From Pseudomonadota bacterium (GTDB lineage Bacteria; Pseudomonadota; Alphaproteobacteria; Micropepsales; Micropepsaceae), in assembly GCA_018242105.1 (NCBI GenBank), contig JAFECP010000007.1:16632-80631 (forward strand): a stretch of DNA of 64,000 bases, in the 5' to 3' direction. A program made the position numbers and the translations under genes. The notes under the pieces were generated by a model. The model did no database searches and was not told the origin of the DNA. It was given only the letters and a program-made list of their open reading frames with translations. Of this stretch, positions 59,611-64,000 are shown piece by piece; within the stretch, counting starts at the first letter, position 1; every line of letters starts with the position of its first letter.

Positions 59611-60459
59611 ATGCGCGGAAGGAAATTCAGGATCGGCGTCATGGCGCCGGCATCGCGCCTCGACCCCGCTGTGCCGGAGAGGATCGTAGCGCTGGCGCAG
59701 CGTCTTTATGGCGGCGAGGCGCCGGACTTTGTCTTCCATCCGCAATGCTTCCTGTCCTCGGGTCATTTCGCCGGCGCGGATTCGGCGCGGGCTCAGGCCT
59801 TTCTGGACATCGCGAACGACGAGAATTTCGATGCGCTGTGGTTCGCACGCGGCGGCTATGGTTCGAACCGGATCGCATCCGGCGTGCTTTCCGCGCTGAC
59901 GATCGCGGCGCGCAACAAGACCTATATGGGGTACAGCGATACCGGGTTCCTGCTCGCCGGATTATATAGGGCGGGCTTTCCTCATATCGCGCATGGACCG
60001 GTGATCGCCGACGCGAACCGCGAGGGCGGCGAGGAAGCCGTCATCCGCGGCCTGCGTTATCTTTTCGAGCGTGACACGGCGTCGCTGGAACCGTCGATTT
60101 CCAGCACGACGCCGTCCGTGGCTTTCAACATGATCATCCTGAGCAACCTCATCGGCACGGCGCTGATGCCGGATCTCGCGAGCCATGTGCTGATGCTCGA
60201 AGAAACATCGGAGTATATGTATTCCATCGACCGGATGATGTTTCACATCACTGCGCATCCGCCGTTGCGCAAGCTGGCCGGCATCCGGATCGGGCGATGC
60301 AGCGCCATTCCTCCGAATGATCCGCCCTTCGGCCAGACCGAGGAGGAAGTTGTCCGTCACTGGTGCACGGTCTCCGGCATTCCCTATCTGGGCCGCGCCG
60401 ATATCGGCCATGATGTGGCCAACAAGGTCGTCCCGTTTGGGCGCCTGCCGGCAGTGTGA
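59611..60459 (+). CDS. LD-carboxypeptidase (S66 family)
   Basis: A 282-residue serine peptidase. The nucleophile Ser is in MGYSDTGFLLAGLYRAG, the Glu in LMLEETSEYMYS and the His in RADIGHDVANKVVPFG, giving the S66 triad. The start is ATG 59611. The family cleaves the terminal D-alanine of muramoyl tetrapeptides, feeding tripeptide to Mpl. It is divergent from the MurC/Mpl-like gene by about 50 bases, consistent with joint use in cell-wall recycling. Confidence 0.9.
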   Translation: MRGRKFRIGVMAPASRLDPAVPERIVALAQRLYGGEAPDFVFHPQCFLSSGHFAGADSARAQAFLDIANDENFDALWFARGGYGSNRIASGVLSALTIAARNKTYMGYSDTGFLLAGLYRAGFPHIAHGPVIADANREGGEEAVIRGLRYLFERDTASLEPSISSTTPSVAFNMIILSNLIGTALMPDLASHVLMLEETSEYMYSIDRMMFHITAHPPLRKLAGIRIGRCSAIPPNDPPFGQTEEEVVRHWCTVSGIPYLGRADIGHDVANKVVPFGRLPAV

Positions 60460-60532
60460 TCGTCTGCACTTCTTCACCGGCGCGATATGCAGTGAACTGT
60501 TGTGTGCGCGTTGAGAACGCAGTGAGGGTAGC

Positions 60533-60913
60533 GTGGCGATGGAGCCGGTTCTGCTGGCAATGCTGATCTTCCAGATCAAGCATTTCCTTTGTGATTTCAT
60601 GTTTCAGACCAGCCATCAGATTCTCAACAAGGGCCGCTATCTGCATATGGGCGGCATTACCCATGCCGGGCTTCACATGCTGGGGTCGCTCCCCGCTCTT
60701 CTTGTTCTGACGCGCTCGCCGGCACTTATCGCAGCTCTGCTGATAGGAGAATGGCTGATCCATTACCACACCGATTGGGCGAAGGTGCAGATCGACCGCG
60801 CCTTGCGGCTCAACGACACGAACAGATTGTATTGGACGATCTTCGGATCGGATCAACTGATTCATCAGTTGACCTATGTCGGGATGATCTACACGGCTTT
60901 GCGCTTCGCCTGA
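60533..60913 (+). CDS. DUF3307 family membrane protein
   Basis: A 126-residue protein with about three hydrophobic helices (LLAMLIFQIKHFLCDFMFQ, THAGLHMLGSLPALLVL, AALLIGEWLIHYHTDWAK) and several histidines in the helices. It starts at GTG 60533 or ATG 60539. It matches the DUF3307 type. Function is unknown. It is convergent with the mechanosensitive channel gene and stands alone after the LD-carboxypeptidase. Confidence 0.8.
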   Translation: MAMEPVLLAMLIFQIKHFLCDFMFQTSHQILNKGRYLHMGGITHAGLHMLGSLPALLVLTRSPALIAALLIGEWLIHYHTDWAKVQIDRALRLNDTNRLYWTIFGSDQLIHQLTYVGMIYTALRFA

Positions 60914-60920
60914 CGGCTGG

Positions 60921-62357
60921 TCACGCCGGGTCCGCGCCGCCGGTCATCCGCGAGAAGAATGCGCGCATCCGCGAAAGAATATCGCGCTCGACCGTGCGCT
61001 TGTCCACGCGGCGGTTCGCGAGCGCGTCTATCTCCATCTGGCGCTGGGCCAGAACCCGGCTGAAGCGTTCGAACAGTTCGGGGTTCTTCTTCAGCATTCC
61101 GTCGATGGTCTCCCGCGTGATCTCCAATGCACGCAGCCGGGTCAGGGCGGTGACGGTCGCGGTGCGCGGCGCGCCCGTCATCAGCGACATTTCGCCGACG
61201 ACATCGCCCGCCGCACTGATGGCAACTTCCTGCTGCTCGCCGCTGGGAGTGTTGATGGCGATGCTGATCGCGCCTTCAAGCACGATGAACATGGAGACCG
61301 CCGCATCCCCCTGCCGCATAAGCACACTGCCCTTCGATAGCTCGACCGCCCGGCAACTCGAACCGAGCGCCTCGCGCTCTTCGGCACTGAGTGCCTTGCG
61401 GAACAACCCGGTGTTGGTCAGCGCTTCCTGAATTTCACGCGGCTCCAGCAGATCGCGGATGTCGGGTGGGGACGTCATCTCGATCTGCGTCACGGGCATA
61501 GGCAATTCGTTCTGCAGAGCCACGTCCTGCAAGGCGCGCAGCACAAGCGATTTGGCGACTGTCGGTGAGCATTGGTTCGGAAAAAACCAGAAACGGACAC
61601 GATAAACCATCGCATCGGATGTCAGCGCGGTGGCGATGACCTCCGGGTCGGGCGATCGCGAAAGGCCAGGGTGACGCACAGCCTTGTAAGCTTCCCCCAG
61701 CAGCATATCGATCACGCGATCGGCCGGCAGACGCGAGTCGAATCCGACATCCACCTCAAGCCGCTTCGCGCCCACAGGAAGGCTATGATTGATGACGACA
61801 TTGGCCGTGAAGAGATGGTTGGGGACGCTGGCGCGTGTTCCATCTTCCAGCGTGAGGTAGGTGGAATGCCAGCTTGATCCACTGATGCAGCCATAGACCG
61901 GGCCGGGCAAATGTTCCGAAGACACTGTCACCCAGTCGCCAATGGAATAGGACCCTTCCATGTTGGTGGCGATCCCGGAGACGATGTCCTGGATGTCCGG
62001 CTGCAGCGCCACGCCAATGCCGGCTGCGATCGCGATGCTGCCGGCGGCGATGCCGGCCAGCGAAAGGCCTTCCTGCCACCAGAGAGCGAAAGTGATTCCG
62101 ATCGCGACCAGAAAAACGGTGACGATATCCTGGATAAGCTTGGGCGTTTCTCGATTGCGCCGCTGCTTGAGATGGCCTTCCCAGTAGAAGCGCCGGACGA
62201 GCCGGTCGATCACGAGGGCAACGGAAATGATGAGCGCCGTCGTGATCAGGCGATCGACATGAGCCTCGCTCCCTGTTGCATAGTCTTTGATGAGCGGACC
62301 GCCGAACAGGCGCGCCAGAAGAAGGAGAAGCGTGACGAAAAGCGTCCAGACCATCAT
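60921..62357 (-). CDS. cyclic-nucleotide-gated MscS-type mechanosensitive channel
   Basis: A 478-residue channel. The start is ATG 62357 or the overlapping ATG 62354; the stop of the upstream cyclase overlaps it (ATGATG). Three or so membrane helices (LFVTLLLLLARLFGG, LITTALIISVALVIDRLV, VFLVAIGITFALWW) lead to the MscS pore-region pattern LSLAGIAAGSIAIAAGIGVA and the SIGDWVTV beta domain. The C-terminal cNMP-binding domain (residues about 335-460) has GDVVGEMSLMTGAPRTATV, with the Glu and Arg of the phosphate-binding cassette. It would be gated or modulated by cAMP from the adjacent cyclase. Confidence 0.9.
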   Translation of the reverse strand: MMVWTLFVTLLLLLARLFGGPLIKDYATGSEAHVDRLITTALIISVALVIDRLVRRFYWEGHLKQRRNRETPKLIQDIVTVFLVAIGITFALWWQEGLSLAGIAAGSIAIAAGIGVALQPDIQDIVSGIATNMEGSYSIGDWVTVSSEHLPGPVYGCISGSSWHSTYLTLEDGTRASVPNHLFTANVVINHSLPVGAKRLEVDVGFDSRLPADRVIDMLLGEAYKAVRHPGLSRSPDPEVIATALTSDAMVYRVRFWFFPNQCSPTVAKSLVLRALQDVALQNELPMPVTQIEMTSPPDIRDLLEPREIQEALTNTGLFRKALSAEEREALGSSCRAVELSKGSVLMRQGDAAVSMFIVLEGAISIAINTPSGEQQEVAISAAGDVVGEMSLMTGAPRTATVTALTRLRALEITRETIDGMLKKNPELFERFSRVLAQRQMEIDALANRRVDKRTVERDILSRMRAFFSRMTGGADPA

Positions 62358-64000
62358 TTCTCGGTCATCTTGAATTCGACCCCTTCGTGGCCCTGCGCGA
62401 GTCGCGCGGCATGCCACTTTATACAGGAATCGCCGGGCGCTTCGACGGCCAGCGCGGCAAACATCTCCTTGGCCTCCGGCGCCCGCTCCGCCGTTTTGGC
62501 GAAGGCCGCGCGATAAGGCTCAAGCAATTCAGCGGAGCGGCTCCCTGGGTGCAACGGCTCCCATACCATGGTGGGGACGGTCTTGCCCTTCAGGATCACC
62601 GAGGCGATCTCGCGGAACGGCACGTCCTTGCACAAGGCGCGCGTTTCGCCGCTGACGCAGATATGCGTGCCGAACTGCTTGTTGAGGCCCTCGAGCCGGG
62701 AGGCGGCGTTCACCGCGTCGCCCTGCGCGGTGTAACTGAGCCGGGTTTTGGAGCCGAAATTGCCGACCGCCGCCGGGCCCGTGAGAACGCCGATACGGGT
62801 GATGCCGAAATCGAGATTCTTCTCTCGATAGCGGCGGCGGAAATCTTCGGCAAAATTGTCCATATCCAGCGCGCATTTGACGGCGCGTTCGGCATGATCG
62901 GGAAGGTCGTAAACCGGCACGTTGAAGATCGCGAACACCGCGTCGCCGATGAACTTGTCCACCATGCCGTCATGCGTCTGCACGACCTGCGTCATGCCTT
63001 CGAGGTATTCGTTGATGAGTTCCGCAAGCTCTTTCGATTCCATGTTCTCGGAGAAGGTCGTGAAGTCGGCGATATCGGTGAAGAGATAGGTCATGACGCG
63101 GCGCTCGGCTTCGAGCGAGGCACGCTCGGGATGCGCGACGAGAAAATCCACCACCTTCGGCGACAGATAGCGCGAGAACATGCCCTGGATTTCGAAGCGC
63201 TGCCGCCGCGCCTGCAGACCGGTGAGCGAGTCCATGACGATAAAACTCAAGACCATCGCCAGCGATGGCGACAGAAGCCCGACGGCGGCGCCACTGTAAT
63301 TGTAGAAATAAAGACCGCCGACGCAGTAACCGGCGACAACAGCCAGCAATGCTGCAACGCGCGGCGCGAGATGGAAATTGAGCACCCCCATCGCCGCGCC
63401 CAACATGGAAAGCACCAGGGCGATCAGAAGATTGGTTCTCCAGCCGGCAAAAGGCGAAACCGCGCCGTCCAGCAGGGTCGAAATGCCATAGGCATGCGCG
63501 AAAACGCCCGGCATCACGCCGTCGGCGGAAATGGTCGCGAGCGGCGTGCGATGGCGGTCCACAAGCGTCATATCGGAGCCGACGAGAACAATCTTGCCCG
63601 CGAATTGCGCCGGCCCAACAAGCTTGAACAGGGCCGGAGGATATTGATTGACCGTCCACGCAGCGGTTTCGAAATAGTCGTAGCGCTGGCCTTTGGGCGG
63701 CTTCCGCCAGACGATGGTTTCGGTCTTGTCCGCCGTCTTTACGCCGAACCGTTCGACCAGCGCCCTTTCGAAACTTAGGAGATAGCGGCCATCGGCAACC
63801 TTCATGCCCGGATGGATCGTGCGCACGATGCCGTAAGAGTCTTTCGGCAGATCGGGCGTTGCACGGTCCTTCTCCGGAACAAAGGCGCGGAGATATTGAA
63901 GCTGCTTTGCCGTGACGTTATCGGGCTCTTCGGTATAGGCGACCACGAGCGGCGTCTTCATCGTGCGGATGACGCGCTCCAGCGCGGCGTCCTTCGCCGG
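62354..64000 (-). CDS. CHASE2-domain adenylate/guanylate cyclase, 5' end beyond window
   Basis: At least 548 residues, running past the right edge of the window. The frame stays open to base 64000. The visible N-terminal part is a CHASE2-type extracytoplasmic sensor (IVLVGSDMTLVDRHRTPLAT), followed by about three membrane helices (LLIALVLSMLGAAMGVLNF, VAALLAVVAGYCVGGLYFY). The class III catalytic domain has LFTDIADFTTFSENM and IGDAVFAIFN (metal Asp), and YTAQGDAVNAASRLEGL. It should make cAMP, or cGMP. It is coupled to the cNMP-binding channel gene downstream by a 4-base overlap. Confidence 0.9.
   Translation of the reverse strand, partial: PAKDAALERVIRTMKTPLVVAYTEEPDNVTAKQLQYLRAFVPEKDRATPDLPKDSYGIVRTIHPGMKVADGRYLLSFERALVERFGVKTADKTETIVWRKPPKGQRYDYFETAAWTVNQYPPALFKLVGPAQFAGKIVLVGSDMTLVDRHRTPLATISADGVMPGVFAHAYGISTLLDGAVSPFAGWRTNLLIALVLSMLGAAMGVLNFHLAPRVAALLAVVAGYCVGGLYFYNYSGAAVGLLSPSLAMVLSFIVMDSLTGLQARRQRFEIQGMFSRYLSPKVVDFLVAHPERASLEAERRVMTYLFTDIADFTTFSENMESKELAELINEYLEGMTQVVQTHDGMVDKFIGDAVFAIFNVPVYDLPDHAERAVKCALDMDNFAEDFRRRYREKNLDFGITRIGVLTGPAAVGNFGSKTRLSYTAQGDAVNAASRLEGLNKQFGTHICVSGETRALCKDVPFREIASVILKGKTVPTMVWEPLHPGSRSAELLEPYRAAFAKTAERAPEAKEMFAALAVEAPGDSCIKWHAARLAQGHEGVEFKMTEK

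Noticed and set aside
1..64000. tRNA, rRNA, CRISPR array, prophage or insertion-sequence signatures
   Set aside because: I looked for T-loop sequences, spaced direct repeats, transposase or integrase motifs and found none convincing.

Overview
The window is about 60% GC and densely coded. It comes from an alphaproteobacterium: it carries a complete PhyR-NepR-EcfG general stress response locus (47.2-48.2 kb), a sphingomonad/Caulobacter-type serine palmitoyltransferase with its own acyl carrier protein (4.5-6.0 kb), TonB-dependent receptors, HWE/HisKA_2 kinases and TamA/TamB. The genus cannot be fixed from sequence alone. No rRNA, tRNA, CRISPR array, insertion sequence or prophage was seen.

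Layout. 0-4.2 kb: an aryl-CoA catabolic cluster (RidA and enoyl-CoA hydratase on the minus strand; SDR, benzoate-CoA ligase family enzyme and creatininase family protein on the plus strand). 4.5-19.0 kb: a lipid/glycolipid island with ACP, serine palmitoyltransferase, three glycosyltransferases, a lipid-linked glycan flippase, a radical SAM enzyme, a PIG-L deacetylase, a secreted DUF2141 protein, an LptF/LptG pair, and a translationally coupled three-gene operon for inositol-phosphate synthase, an inositol-phosphate cytidylyltransferase-like enzyme and a CDP-alcohol phosphotransferase. 19.3-28.2 kb: uptake and catabolism of a peptide- or amide-like compound. 28.2-34.7 kb: TamB, TamA, a GIY-YIG protein and a SprT-like protein. 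34.7-39.0 kb: a TonB receptor-YfiR-histidine kinase-response regulator operon. 39.1-43.3 kb: lytic transglycosylase, glycogen-debranching-type glucosidase and a glycosyltransferase. 43.5-48.2 kb: two HWE/HisKA_2 sensor proteins and the general stress response core. 48.3-53.8 kb: small stress-type membrane proteins, an AI-2E family transporter, a KefB-type antiporter with Usp-like domains, and an FAH family hydrolase. 53.8-64 kb: a repeat-bearing gap, an M28 peptidase, a pentapeptide protein, a Mur ligase facing an LD-carboxypeptidase, a DUF3307 protein, and a cNMP-gated MscS channel coupled to a CHASE2-adenylate cyclase that runs off the right edge.

The most interesting system is the 4.5-19 kb island. 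The inositol operon has the parts of the hyperthermophile CDP-inositol route (inositol-1-phosphate synthase, CTP:inositol-phosphate cytidylyltransferase, CDP-alcohol phosphotransferase), but here it sits beside sphingoid-base synthesis, a PIG-L deacetylase, glycosyltransferases and LPS-type transport permeases. I infer an inositol-phosphate-headed, glycosylated (GPI-like) sphingolipid or other lipid that may be delivered to the outer membrane by a dedicated LptFG. The enzyme families are read from sequence; the product is inference.

A second theme is the sigma-EcfG regulon. GGAAC-N16/17-CGTT promoters, or one-mismatch versions, lie not only before phyR and nepR-ecfG but also before the TonB receptor-YfiR-kinase operon, the glycosyltransferase-debranching operon and the KefB-type antiporter, with weaker candidates before three more genes.
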